From Trogon surrucura (taxonomy: Eukaryota > Chordata > Aves > Trogoniformes > Trogonidae): DNA of 64,000 nucleotides. Positions within the stretch are counted from its first letter, which is position 1. Every line of letters begins with the position of its first letter. Below are positions 52,409 through 63,685 of this stretch, in pieces. The DNA lies in the NCBI GenBank assembly GCA_020746105.1, contig CM036621.1, positions 52,424,264 to 52,488,263 on the forward strand, in the 5' to 3' direction. The notes beneath the pieces were generated by a model, which saw only the letters and a list, made by a program, of their open reading frames with translations, was not told the origin of the DNA and did not search any database. The position numbers and the translations under genes are program-made.

Positions 52409-55159
52409 AACACCTCTTTCTAAAAAAAATATAATTGGAAGCATGGTAATGTTTTCTACATAGTCAGCCAGTTACAGCCAGTGGAATCCTTTCCATTTTC
52501 TACATGTCTGCATGTTCCCATGCAGGCATACACCAGACTTGTCTGTCTCAGAAATAAGCATGTGTGCATTTGAGCCTCAATATTCCCCGTTTTTCAACCT
52601 GTTGCCAAACTGCAGACCATGAACAATTTGTAAATCTCACATTATAGTAACTCTTTTGAGAAGAACGGGTGATACAAAACACGTATTCCATATCAAGACA
52701 AGAAATTGGTACTGTCTTAGAGGTTTTTTTCCCCAGCAGAAATATAAAACAAAACCTTAAAAAAAAAACCATATTGTGAGATCAAACAGAAATCTGTATA
52801 ACCAGGCAATATAGAACAAAAGACACTATTGATAATTGTGGTACCATACACAGTTAAAACATATGATTGATTCAGATACTTCACAACTTCAATCACATAA
52901 ACATTTAGAAAACAATTTTCAGCCTCACTATTAACATCATAATAGAAATTACAATACACTATAGAGAAGACAATTAGTTTTAGAATAAGAAACAAAAATT
53001 TTACATAGACGAAAACAGAGTTTGAAAAGTAAGAACATAATTTTTTGCTTCTAACTCAGAAAGGATACGAAGGGATTAAAAGACAAAAATACTTGTGAAA
53101 GGAGATGAAAAGGTGAACGATTTGTTTGGTGGGTAGATATAGCACATGACAGTACAACAAATTAAACCATTATGCTCAAGGAAGGTCCGCTGCATCTTCT
53201 TAATCTTTTTTCACAAAAGAAGAATACAAAGAATGTGAAAATAAAATGCAATTATCAATAAAAAAGTAATTTATAATTCTAAGTGTGCTACACAATCCCT
53301 GGAGTTTAAGGGATAGCGAAAAGGCCAAGCATACAATAGCTTTAAAAATTGCCATACATTTACACATTCAGACAGCATTATGTGGTTAAAGTATCCAAAG
53401 ATACTCGAGGCTAGATATAAAATTATGAGAAGTTTAAATTCTCATGCTTTATGAGCATAAGACTTACATTAATTGTTGAAGTTAGGAACAAAATAGACCC
53501 AGGAGTCAATAATTTGACTTAATCCATTGTGAAGTTTTATACTCTTTTTCTCAGTGAGATATCTGACACTGGACAGACGATAAGAGTAGGTAGACCAATA
53601 TTGTGCAATAATATAAAGCTTATATGCCTACAGAAAATGAATTTGAAAATATCTTCCTGTTCAACTTGTTCTTATCAACTACTCATTCTTGTTAAAATGA
53701 AAGAACAGTATTTTGTATTGCATTTGCGTAGAAAATCATGTTTGTTGACATACAAACATGATAAAACCACCATAAATTAAAAAATATCTGCAATCTGGTA
53801 CAAGCCCATCATAAGTACCTCTGAAAGGAATAATAATACATAACGTTAGAACTAAGTGAAAAAACACAAGTCTTTGGGACAATTAAGGCTACACAAACAA
53901 AGATTTTGAATTTAAAAAAAAAATATTGCACATAATTATTGTCTTCCTCCCACTTCTCCCAGACCTAACCATTCCCAGGAGGTGGTGCAGATATATAAAA
54001 GTTTCACATAACTAAAAATATACTTTGGGTGAGTTATTTACTGACCAAAAAAAATGCATACTGTTCTAAATACCTCATTATCTATGCTAAGTTCAAGATA
54101 CTGTGTCATGAAGACATGAATAAATCATATCCAAAACGTACCTATTTAAGCTGTGACATATAAAATAGGAAGTATGGATTATAAGTAAGAAAAGAATATT
54201 TCTTTGATTTTTAAGTTGTCACTTTTCTCCAGTTCACCTCTCATGAGCTCCTTGTACACAAGTTTATCTCCTACAAATCTATACAAACTCATGTTTTCCA
54301 GCCATCTCCATAATAGCTCTTCACAGCATTGCTATAATACACCTTGTACTTCTGAAATCTTGGGGTGAAATTCTGGACCTTGAAGTCCATAAGTATTTTG
54401 ACAAACAATTTAGTGTGGTTAATATTTCATTTCTAACAGAGACAATTCTCCTGGACTTCGATGAGCCTCTGTTTACTCAATGCATAATTTTAACAGTTTT
54501 TATTTCTCCAAACTCCTCCAATGTTCAGCTAGCAATGCCAGAATTATTTCACTTTTACTGCACAAGCCAAGCTAAAAAGACATCCTCAGATAAGATTCAA
54601 GGGGAACTGAAATACGTGACATTATGATTTAGCAAAGTATATAGCAGGAAAATCAAACTTAATTCTTGAAAATAAAGAAATTATCTTTTAAGCCTCCTTC
54701 AAGGATTTTTTTTTTTTTTTTCTGGAAGAACCTAAGCCAGATTTATACTATCTAACAGAATACATCCCTATGTGAGTGACACATGAATCTCTACCTACAT
54801 CCAAACTTTTGTTACGGAACATAAGGATAGCTGGTTGAAAATGACTTCATGTGCTTTGAGATGTGCTTCTTAGCTTTCAGTTTAGCTCCAAAGTCATTCC
54901 TCTCCCCCATCCCAAAGACTTGCAGTAGCCCCTGACTCACTCTCCTGATATGATCCTTTAAAATTCATCACATCGCATGTAAAGGCAAGTTAACGAGCTC
55001 TCGTAATTGCCTCCCAACAATATACGCTGAAGCAGATTACATTCATTAGCAATCATACTTATAGCCTCATAAATCTATCGTAAGAGAGTATGACATTTCT
55101 TTCCTTGAGTGGTGTCTATTCTAAGTCCATTTGCTGACGTTCCTTTAAGCCTGAAGCCC

Positions 55160-55390
55160 ATTTCCCGATGGACACAGCCAGTTTTGCCCTGGCACTAATG
55201 CTTGCACACCCACTGCTCCACAGCAGCCCTCCCCCGGGCAGGAAGGGAAGGTCCCTGATGGCACCCGCCAGTCACAGCTGTCTCTGGAGAGGCCAAGCCA
55301 TCTCCGTGCAACACTTCGTGCTGCAACGAGCCGTGCACCCGCAGGAAAACATACAGGCGCGTTTCAGCAAACTCTCTTTAGGCCAATGAA
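55160..55390. other. GC-rich islet in AT-rich desert
   Basis: About 230 bp contrast sharply with the AT-rich flanks and contain CpGs (for example CCCCCGGGCAGG near 55231 and GGCGCGTTTC near 55356). A + frame from ATG 55168 is open for 73 codons and starts with a hydrophobic, signal-peptide-like stretch (A-S-F-A-L-A-L-M-L-A-H-P-L-L). No homologue is recognised, and a frame of this length in GC-richer DNA can arise by chance. It may be a regulatory CpG cluster or the first exon of an unknown transcript. Confidence 0.28.
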
Positions 55391-57157
55391 TTGAGCTACA
55401 GCCAACGAGCATTTCATAAGGGAAATAATAAAAAAAAATTCTCTCTGTGCTTTTTCACATGTTACTTTCTCAGGAACCATTCTGATGCAGAAACCTTCTG
55501 TTGTAAGAGTTACCATCAAGCAACATTTTACACCCAAGTTACAAAATCACAAGTAACAAAAAATAAAATGCTAATAGATCTTCAACTATAGTGACATGAA
55601 AGTGAGTCTATAATTACTTCCACCACTCACAATATATTTTTAGTATACTTCTATAGGATAAGGTCCATCAATTAGCATTTAGCCTAAGAAAACCCAACCA
55701 ATTTATACTTTCTAGTCTAATGTCATACACAACGGTAATGAATGTGTGAATTATGTACTCATTCAGAACTTGTGACCTGACATCCTTTTACTTGACTTCC
55801 GCTTCCAAATTCTCACCTTTACTACTACCATTCCAGACCCGGGCACTGAACAAAAACAAGCTAGAGAAACTAAGATAAAAATTTAGTGGTACAATATCTT
55901 AAATACTGAAGAGTAATTTGAATACGTGCTATCCATCTTAACAGCAAGATTTAAAAATGCTCACCAGGAGCAGAGACTTTCTTATGACAAATGATTCTAT
56001 TAGAATTCAGTAATGAATTATTTTTTAATAAGGCAATGATCTTGTTAGCGTTAAAGGTGATTTCCCTTTCTTTTTACATTAAAAATCAGGTCAAATTTCT
56101 GCAATTGGTCAACCTCTAGTTGATAGGTATAAAGAATTGTTATTTTTCATACCTTCTAAAACTTGTATCTGCAGTATGGCTGTCATACCATGAAAAAGAA
56201 GAAAATATATCATTTAATGGTGCATATAAGGTTCAACCCACTGGAATGAGTTTCTTAAAAGATTTATTTCATCTGAGGTCCAAATCTTAATCTTAAGTTT
56301 AAAATACAGTTATTTTAAAGTATTTTCTTAAGTGTACTTTTGCGTCTTAGAACTTTAAAAATAGTTTTAATAATTTACATTAGAAGGGATTCCTAAATAT
56401 ATTGATATGTGTGTGATAATATATTTAAGTACTTTATTATACATTTATATTTTTTTATAGGTCTGAAGATTTCTTCTAAATTGATTTTACTTATGGACTA
56501 AATTGCTGAGTACATCATGTTGCATGATGATGAGAAAATATTTTCTCCCTTTTTGTAGTCTACATTTTCTAAATAGTAACAATTAAAAAAAAACACAAAT
56601 CCATAAAGCAATGGAAATCTTGATCAATAAATGAATCTCACTGGGAACAGAAAGGAAATTCTCTTTCTACAGAAAGCACTCTGTCAGGTACGGGGGAAAT
56701 CCAATTATTTTGGTATGAGGCAAAAACCAGAAAAATCTTAGTGCAAAGAAGTGGAGAATCACACAATGACTTTGCTGATTTTTGTAGCAAGGAAAACATT
56801 TATGTATTTCAAAAACATTTTCTGCACAGGTGGAACTTCATGAACATTTGTTGTTCCTAAACTGATAACAGAACACTCAAATAGTGTAATATAAAACAAT
56901 CCAGAAAGAAAAATATTTTAGAAACAGGTACTAGTTGCTATTCACTACTATCTGAGAAAAAGGCAGGGATGTAGGGAAGGAAAATGGCTTTAAAGCATTT
57001 TCATGAGGCCTTCATTTAGAACAGAGTGAAATATCACTGGGACAATTTTGGGATGCCAAGTTTTACAGGTATGTAGGTATAATGTTATTAGCCTGATTTA
57101 TAAATAGCTAAATAACTCAAGAATAGTTTCAACATATGATTAAATAACTCTCTGAAA

Positions 57158-57196
57158 CATATATGTATATACATACACTCATATATGTATATATAC
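57158..57196. repeat. TA/TG low-complexity repeat
   Basis: ATATATGTATATACATA and ATATATGTATATATAC occur as two related copies separated by CACTC. It is a small alternating-purine-pyrimidine tract. Confidence 0.8.
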
Positions 57197-57218
57197 AGAG
57201 ACTTTTTAAAACCAGGGG

Positions 57219-57273
57219 CTTTCTGATCTTTGTAAACTTTCTGACCTTTGCAAACTTCCAGACTTTACCTAAA
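57219..57273 (+). repeat. 18-bp tandem repeat, about 3 copies
   Basis: Unit 1 CTTTCTGATCTTTGTAAA (57219-57236) and unit 2 CTTTCTGACCTTTGCAAA (57237-57254) differ by two T/C changes. A third, more diverged unit (CTTCCAGACTTTACCTAAA) follows to 57273. This is a small minisatellite. Confidence 0.85.
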
Positions 57274-57553
57274 TCTCAAGGAAATGAAACACTGCAAATG
57301 GAATTGACATTTGCCGAACAGTAAAATGTCTAGGTTATATTTTTTGCGGTGAGGGTTCTTTCTAAAATCATAGCTAACAGCGAGAATGTATGTGCTATAT
57401 TTGAGTGTGCACAGTTCTCACTTTAACTAAATAAAAATGAAAAGTAAGAGGAAAACAAGAGGCTGCACCCCTTTGCAGATGCATACAGATGGCTCCACTG
57501 TAGAGCCTTTTATGAAACATTTGCTTTTTAAAAGACAGGCTATTGCTCCCAGA

Positions 57554-57571
57554 TGTAATTATGTAATTACA
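57554..57571. promoter_or_regulatory. Palindromic TAATTA pair (homeodomain dimer-type site)
   Basis: TGTAATTA-TG-TAATTACA is an exact inverted repeat of two TAATTA-containing half-sites with a 2-bp spacer. Paired-class homeodomains bind palindromic TAAT sites with 2-3 bp spacing. Chance occurrence in AT-rich DNA is possible. Confidence 0.35.
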
Positions 57572-59758
57572 CTCCTGACAGACGGGCATTTTGAGTGACT
57601 GGAGTTCTAGCTTTGAAAAGCACAAAGATGGTGATTCATCTGCAATACCTGCACTTACGCAGTGCTTATGATCTTCATGATAAAGAAAAATGCTGAATCA
57701 GAGCTTATCAATTGGATGACTGGATGGTTTAAGCTGTTTTATTTATTATGAAACAAATATTTGGTTTTTTGGGTTAGTTCTGCATTGTTTTGTCTTTTCT
57801 TCATTTTTTTAAAATTAATCCTACAGTGATAGACTCAGATTTACAGTCAATCCTATGACTTACATGACATTTAACTGCCCTCAGACTTTTTTTCATATCA
57901 GTTAGGTTTTCCCTGCTGGAATGTTAAGTGAAAATCTTTAGAAAAGAATAGAATTATTTAATGATGCCTATAAAATCATTATATTTGTTATGGATATTGC
58001 CTATTTTCACCATTGTAATACGCTTCAGAATTTGTTAATATTTATTTAATAAAGAATGTACTTAGTGGAAAAAGATCCAGGGTGGGGTGGTGGTTTGGGT
58101 TTTTTTTCTTTGTTTGCTTTGTTTTTCTACGAGCCTCCCAACCTGTTAGTTGGATATGACAAAAAATACACTTTGATATAATACATCCTTAACATTTACA
58201 TAATAAATTAACCCAGTGTTATTTGCTTGAATCTGAGAGCTCACATTTCCAAAATCTATTTCATACCAAAAAAAAATAACCTTTCTAAATAGGAATAGTA
58301 CACAGCAACCTCATTCGTGACAGAAAACAACAAACAACGTGAACATTAAATTACTGCATAGCACTTGCTGAACCCTAATTTAACTGCCATGTTTCATCTG
58401 AAGGCAGGAGATCAAGTACAGTAAAATCCTGCCCTTGTAAAAAGCATCAAGAAGATGCTGACAAGTTCCCATCACAGTGCTTGTGGATCTACACCTGCAA
58501 TCTGATCTGTCAGTCTGTTTCCTAATTTCTTCTTTTGTTCTTTGTAAATTCACAGAAAAAAAAAGTCTCCTATTTTTTGTCTCTTCTTTCTTTGAATCAT
58601 ATTTTCAAATTATCAGGGAAGGGAAGCTTCTGTTCACCACTGTCACATTCACTACCCTGTTGTATCTCCCATTTAAGTGCTTTACGCCGTGTTTCAAATT
58701 GACAAAAACTAAATGCAATGGTGAGAAAGCACAAAGCAAGAATAAATATTTGAATGAAGTGATAAATGCTGGAGAAATAAAAACATGAACAGAAAGCAGC
58801 ACATTTAAATGTACATCACGACTTTTGTTTCTGCTATCAGTATAAATAACATCGTAGTATGTGGCTCCACTACTTGAGAAGACACACACCAAAATATTTT
58901 GACATATTCAATAAGCTGTTGAACAAGACTAAAATACTAAAGAAATAGATGAGCCGTAAGAAGGAAATGTGTCAGCATGGCAAGAGAGATGAATTGAGAC
59001 ATAAGAAAGGGATGACCTCTTGTTTTTCTTTTGTTTCTGTGAGGAAGTAACAGAATCAGTATAAATATGAGATTATATAAGAAATCTAATTTCACAAACT
59101 AAATCCCTTGTCTCAAGTTTGACAGAGACAGGCTGTCCTACCAGCAATGAAAACATAACAATGCTGGGGAAAATTTAATTTTCTTCTAAAGGACAAACCA
59201 ATGTATCTTTTGGACCAGATATATGAATCTGCATATTCACTAAAACTCCTGCATAAGTCCAATTGTGTGTTTTGTTTCTAAATATTCATTCATATATTTA
59301 GCAAATCCATCATCTTCCAGAAGCTTAAATATTAGCATAAGTTTTATGTCAGATCGTGTTTTCCTCTCAAAGCACTAGTTTCTATAAATACATATATAAA
59401 AAAAGGAAATGTCAAAGAGAGATTCTGTACTAAAATAGCGAATGATTTGCCCAATATGCTCAAAAGCTCAGAATTTCACTACTATTCTTTTAGTAATATG
59501 AAGTATCATACAGCAAGTTGTAGCTGTATTTTCTACTTATTTTTTAACAGGTTAATGCCTTTCAGATCCCTTTAGAGACACAGACTATTATTTCACTTCA
59601 ATACTGCCTCTTTTGATTAAAAGTGCTGTGAAGGGACTGCAGCTTAGCTTGTCAAGAAATAACACTGTCTCTCACCAATTTCCAGAAAAAAATGTTTATC
59701 CCAACACAAAAGCACACAGCTAAAAGTCTTCTGCCAGCAAGAGAGCTATACAAATCTC

Positions 59759-59775
59759 TTTTTTTTTTTTTTTTT
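59759..59775 (+). repeat. Poly-T tract (T17)
   Basis: Seventeen T residues followed by ATTTT. No SINE or processed-pseudogene body adjoins it on either side, so I treat it as simple sequence. Confidence 0.9.
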
Positions 59776-60803
59776 ATTTTCTTGTAAGAAAGCAAGAGAA
59801 GCTGGACAAGAAAACTGGCAAAGGAAAAGAAGAAAATAACGAGAGTGAAGTATGAACTCTCTGTTCTGTTGACCTCTGTGCAGGCCAAATTGACTTCAGC
59901 GTGGTCAGAGGCTTCCAGTCATCTGGCCAGGCTGAACTCGAAGAGCCTGGTGTCAGGAGTCATCACAGTCAGGGAGCTGAAGTCCTCGGTGCTGCAAGTT
60001 GCGTGTCACTCGCCTTCCTCCTCTGTTTATTTCTAACAAGCCTCCTCTCTTGTTTCTCTTAGACTATTTTAATCCAAGGTCATCTTTTGCCAGCATCTTT
60101 TCATCTGACACAAATCTATAACTTTCTAATTTAGGCTCCTGTCTCTTCCAGACCTCCTTTCCCAACCAGTGTTGTCTGCCTTATAAATCAATGATACACT
60201 CCTAGTTCCCAATCAACTTATCTCTTCCCTGCTTTCCTGAGGTGTCTGACCTTATTGTAACCATCCGTCTGTGGTAAATCTTCACCCTTGCACCACTACT
60301 GCTCGCCTGTTAAATTAATCCCGGCATCATATATCCAATGCTATTTGAATTTAATAATGTGAAACATTTTACAAGTCCCGTTTGCATTAATGTAAATGGT
60401 TTTAAATTGCCTAGGCAAATCACAACAAAGGTTGAATAAATACAGCTTTTAAGATGAGGTAAAAGCTGAGGAGGAAAAGAAAAACCTCCCTGTGATGAAG
60501 CAAGCATATGATAATATTTTCAAATTAAATACAATCTTCAGAAATGTGAAAAAATTGAAATTATCAGTTTAGTGCAAAGTAACAATAAAAAAAAAAGGCA
60601 AAAGGGGTGCTAGTTCATGTCAGAATGGGCAAAGACTAGTTTAACATGACAATATTATGCAAGGCACCATTTCTATACCTGAAATACCTAGGAAAATATA
60701 ACGAATGTATTGCAGAAAGATACCACAGAATCACAGAATGTTAGGGATTGGAAGGGACCTCGAAAGATCATCAAGTCCAATCCCCCTGCCAGAGCAGGAA
60801 CGC

Positions 60804-61052
60804 CTAGATTATGCTACATAGGAACGTGTCCAGGCAGGTCTTGAATGTCTCCAGAGAAGGAGACTCCACAGCCTCTCTGGGCAGCCTGTTCCAGTGCTCC
60901 GTCACCCTCACTGAGAAGAAGTTTCTTCTCGAGTTTAAGCAGAACCTCTTATGTTCCAGTTTCAGCCATTACCCCTTGTCCTATCATTGGTTGTCACCGA
61001 GAAGAGCCTGGTTCCATCCACGTGACACTCACCCTTGATATATTTGTAAACA
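60804..61052 (-). pseudogene. CR1 ORF2 C-terminal remainder, out of frame
   Basis: Downstream of the ORF2 stop, CR1 protein continues in two further pieces. About 60968-61077 reads [11 protein letters not shown] in a frame shifted by one. After a second shift near 60961-60968 (the shifted frame hits TGA after R-T-R-G-N-G), 60804-60960 returns to the original phase. That last piece encodes a segment with E-H-W-N-R-L-P-R-E-A-V and ends at TAG 60804-60806 after C-S-I-I. The combined shift is therefore zero modulo 3, consistent with one gained and one lost base. The segment is the conserved C-terminal tail after the RT domain in CR1 ORF2. Confidence 0.85.
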
Positions 61053-63617
61053 TTAATAAGGTCTCCCCTCAGTCTCCTCCAAACTAAAGAGCCCCAGCTC
61101 CCTCAGTCTTTTCTCATAAGGGAGATGCTCCACTCCCTTAATCATCCTAGTTGCCCTGTGCTGGACTCTCTCCAGCAGCTCCCTGTCTTTCTTGAACTGA
61201 GGGGCCCAGAACTGGACACAATATTCCAGATGTGGCCTCACCAGGGCAGAGTAGAGGGGAAGGAGAACCTCTCTCGACCTACTAACCACCCCCCTTCTAA
61301 TACACCCCAGGATGCCATTGGCCTTCCTGGCCACAAGGGCACAGTGCTGGCTTATGGTCATCCTGCTGTCCACCAAGACTCCCAGGTCCCTTTCCCCTAC
61401 ACTGCTCTCTAATAAGTCATTCCCCAACTTATACTGGAACCTGGGGTTGTTCCTACCCAGATGCAAGACCCTACACTTACCCTTGTTATATTTCATTAAA
61501 TTTTTCCCCGCCCAACTCTCCAGCCTGCCCAGGTCTCGCTGGATGGCAGCACAGCCTTCTGGTGTGTCAGCCACTCCTCCCAGCTTGGTGTCATCAGCAA
61601 ACTTGCTGATAGTACTCTCTAGTCCCTCATCCAAGTCATCGATGAATATATTGAATAATACTGGTCCCAGTACCGACCCTTGAGGGACTCCACTGGATAC
61701 AGGCCTCCAACCAGACTCCGCCCCATTGACCACAACTCTTTGGCTTCTTCCCCTTAGCCAGTTCACAGTCCACCTCACTACCCGAGAGTCTAGACCACAC
61801 TTCCTCAGTTTAGCAGCAAGGATGCTGTGGGAGACTGTGTCAAATGCTTTACTGAAGTCAAGGTAGACCACATCCACCGCTCTGCCATCATCTATCCACC
61901 TTGTTATATCCTCATAAAAGGCTACGAGGTTAGTCAAGCACGACTTCCCTTTGGTGAAGCCATGTTGACTGTCTCTAATGACCCTCTTATCCCTGATATG
62001 CCTTGAGATGGCACCAAGGATAAGTCGTTCCATCACTTTCCCAGGGATGGAGGTGAGGCTGACCGGTCTATAGTTACCCGGGTCCTCCTTCTTGCCCTTT
62101 TTGAAGACTGGAGTGACATTTGCTTCCCTCCAGTCCTCAGGCACCTCTCCCGTCTCCCAAGACTTGGTAAAGATGATGGAGAGTGGTCTAGCAATGACAT
62201 CAGCCAGCTCCCTCAGCACGCGTGGATGCATCCCATCTGGACCCATGGATTTATGGATGTCCAGATTGCTTAATTGGTCCCTAACCCAGTCCTCATCGAC
62301 TAAAGCGAACTCCTCCACTGCCCTGACTTCCTGTGGGGTCTCAGGGGAACGGGGCTCCTCAGGACAGCCTCCGGCAGAGTAGACAGAGACAAAGAAGGCA
62401 TTCAGTAACTCTGCCTTCTCTGTATCTTCTGTCACCAAGGCACCCACCTCATTCATCAATGGGCCTACATTGCCTCTGGTGTTAGTTTTATCTGTCACGT
62501 ATTTGAAAAAGCTCTTCCTGTTGTCCTTGACCCCTCTCGCCAGGTTCAGTTCTAGGGAGGCCTTTGCTTTCCTAGTTGCCTCCCTACATCCTCGGACAAC
62601 AGCCTTATATTCTTCCCAAGTGGCCAGCCCCGCCTTCCAAGATCTGTATATTCTCCTCTTGCCCTTGAGGTTACCCAGCAGATCCCTGTTTAGCCACGCA
62701 GGTCTCCTGGCTCCCTTCCTTGACTTCCTACGTGTCGGGATGCTCTGATCTTGAGCACGGTAGAAGCAGTCCCTGAACGCTAACCAACTATCTTGGGCCC
62801 CTTTGCCTTCAAACAGCCTTGCCCATGGGATTTTCTCTAGTAATTGTTTGAAAAATCCAAAGTTTGCCTTGGCAAAGTCCAGGGTTGCAATTCTGCTTGC
62901 TATTTTGTTTCTGCTACACGAGATCCTGAACTCCACCATTTCATGGTCACTGCAGCCAAGGCAGCCCTCAACCTTTACTGCTTCAACCAGATCCTCCTTG
63001 TTAGCGAGGATGAGGTCCAGCAGTGCTCCTCTCCTAGTCGGCTCCTCCACCATTTGCATCAGAAAATTATCATCGATGCACTGGAGGAACCTCCTGGACT
63101 GTGGCTGGCTGGCTGAGTTGTCCTTCCAGCAAATATCAGGGAAGTTAAAATCCCCCATGACAACCAGGGCCTGTGATGGTGAGACCGCTCTCAGCTGCCT
63201 GTAGAAGGCCTCATCAACTTCCTCACCCTGATCTGGTGGCCTGTAATAGACACCCACAACAGTATCTCTCCTGCCAGCCTGCCCCTTAATTCTAACCCAT
63301 ACACTCTCTACTTGCTCCTCATCCATGCCTGGATGGTATTCAAGACATTGTGGTTGCTCTTTCACGTAAAGAGCGACTCCACCACCTCGCCTGGCTGGCC
63401 TGTCTTTCCTGAAAAGGACATAGCCACCCATGACCACATTCCAGTCATGTGAGCTGTCCCACCATGTCTCTGTAATTGCTACCAGATCATGATCTCCTGT
63501 CCGAACCCAGGTTTCTAGCTCCTCCTGCTTATTCCCCATGCTGCGTGCATTGGTGTATAAGCATTTCAAGGAGCAAGCTGAGCACACTGATCTCACCCTA
63601 GGGGGATGGAAGGCCAC
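61053..63617 (-). CDS. CR1 ORF2 protein: endonuclease and reverse transcriptase (frameshifted at C-terminus)
   Basis: An 854-codon open frame encodes the enzyme that nicks target DNA and copies CR1 RNA by target-primed reverse transcription. Residues about 19-227 are an APE-type endonuclease with the expected catalytic positions: Asn23 (T-N-A-R-S), Glu50 (T-E-T-W-W), Y-R-P-P at 125-128, Asp156/Asn158 (G-D-F-N) and Ser223-Asp224-His225. A Lys/Arg-rich linker follows (about 290-350). The reverse transcriptase contains [10 protein letters not shown] near 514-523, motif A with Asp587 (Y-L-D-F-S-K-A-F-D), [10 protein letters not shown] at 643-652 and F-A-D-D at 673-676 (61590-61601). All catalytic residues are present. 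The frame ends early (R-P-Y-stop) through a frameshift near 61077. The first codon used here is GTG. The preceding in-frame stop is TAG 63642-63644 and the first in-frame ATG is residue 27. Confidence 0.95.
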   Translation of the reverse strand: MAFHPPRVRSVCSACSLKCLYTNARSMGNKQEELETWVRTGDHDLVAITETWWDSSHDWNVVMGGYVLFRKDRPARRGGGVALYVKEQPQCLEYHPGMDEEQVESVWVRIKGQAGRRDTVVGVYYRPPDQGEEVDEAFYRQLRAVSPSQALVVMGDFNFPDICWKDNSASQPQSRRFLQCIDDNFLMQMVEEPTRRGALLDLILANKEDLVEAVKVEGCLGCSDHEMVEFRISCSRNKIASRIATLDFAKANFGFFKQLLEKIPWARLFEGKGAQDSWLAFRDCFYRAQDQSIPTRRKSRKGARRPAWLNRDLLGNLKGKRRIYRSWKAGLATWEEYKAVVRGCREATRKAKASLELNLARGVKDNRKSFFKYVTDKTNTRGNVGPLMNEVGALVTEDTEKAELLNAFFVSVYSAGGCPEEPRSPETPQEVRAVEEFALVDEDWVRDQLSNLDIHKSMGPDGMHPRVLRELADVIARPLSIIFTKSWETGEVPEDWREANVTPVFKKGKKEDPGNYRPVSLTSIPGKVMERLILGAISRHIRDKRVIRDSQHGFTKGKSCLTNLVAFYEDITRWIDDGRAVDVVYLDFSKAFDTVSHSILAAKLRKCGLDSRVVRWTVNWLRGRSQRVVVNGAESGWRPVSSGVPQGSVLGPVLFNIFIDDLDEGLESTISKFADDTKLGGVADTPEGCAAIQRDLGRLESWAGKNLMKYNKGKCRVLHLGRNNPRFQYKLGNDLLESSVGERDLGVLVDSRMTISQHCALVARKANGILGCIRRGVVSRSREVLLPLYSALVRPHLEYCVQFWAPQFKKDRELLERVQHRATRMIKGVEHLPYEKRLRELGLFSLEETEGRPY

Positions 63618-63685
63618 TCGGTCCTCATAATTTCTAGAACACTACCCCGCTGCAATCCCAGCTATAACCCCATCCCCCTTCATAT
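63618..63685 (-). other. CR1 ORF1-ORF2 spacer
   Basis: 68 bp separate the ORF1 stop from the start of the open ORF2 frame used here. It holds an ORF2-frame TAG (63642-63644) and an ATG at 63626-63628 in another frame, which ends after 11 codons at TGA. CR1-type ORF2 translation is thought to follow ORF1 by reinitiation. Here no in-frame AUG is available close to the junction. Confidence 0.7.

Larger units (their letters stand above)
46811..55159. other. Intergenic DNA, no gene seen
   Basis: Long AT-rich stretch without a recognisable gene, RNA or named repeat. It contains a 16-bp tandem duplication (51904-51935), an (AAAACC)3 run (52391-52408) and homopolymers near 48782, 49300 and 54704. 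Its open frames are under 100 codons and show no domains. Confidence 0.6.
55391..60723. other. Intergenic DNA, no gene seen
   Basis: Mostly AT-rich. It contains an AT microsatellite-like patch, a small 18-bp tandem repeat, a homeodomain-type palindrome and a T17 run, all listed separately. A GC-richer patch at about 59880-60030 follows a T/C-rich stretch ending in CAG (59881-59883). Its + frame stays open to 60036 but has no recognisable product. Confidence 0.55.

Noticed and set aside
59759..59775. Long poly-T tract as a possible reverse-strand poly-A tail of a SINE or processed pseudogene
   Set aside because: Neither side shows a SINE body, an open gene remnant or target-site duplications.
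61312..63204. Several + strand open frames (for example 61312-61683, 62092-62382, 62803-63204)
   Set aside because: They are antisense shadows of the CR1 ORF2 coding sequence on the - strand.
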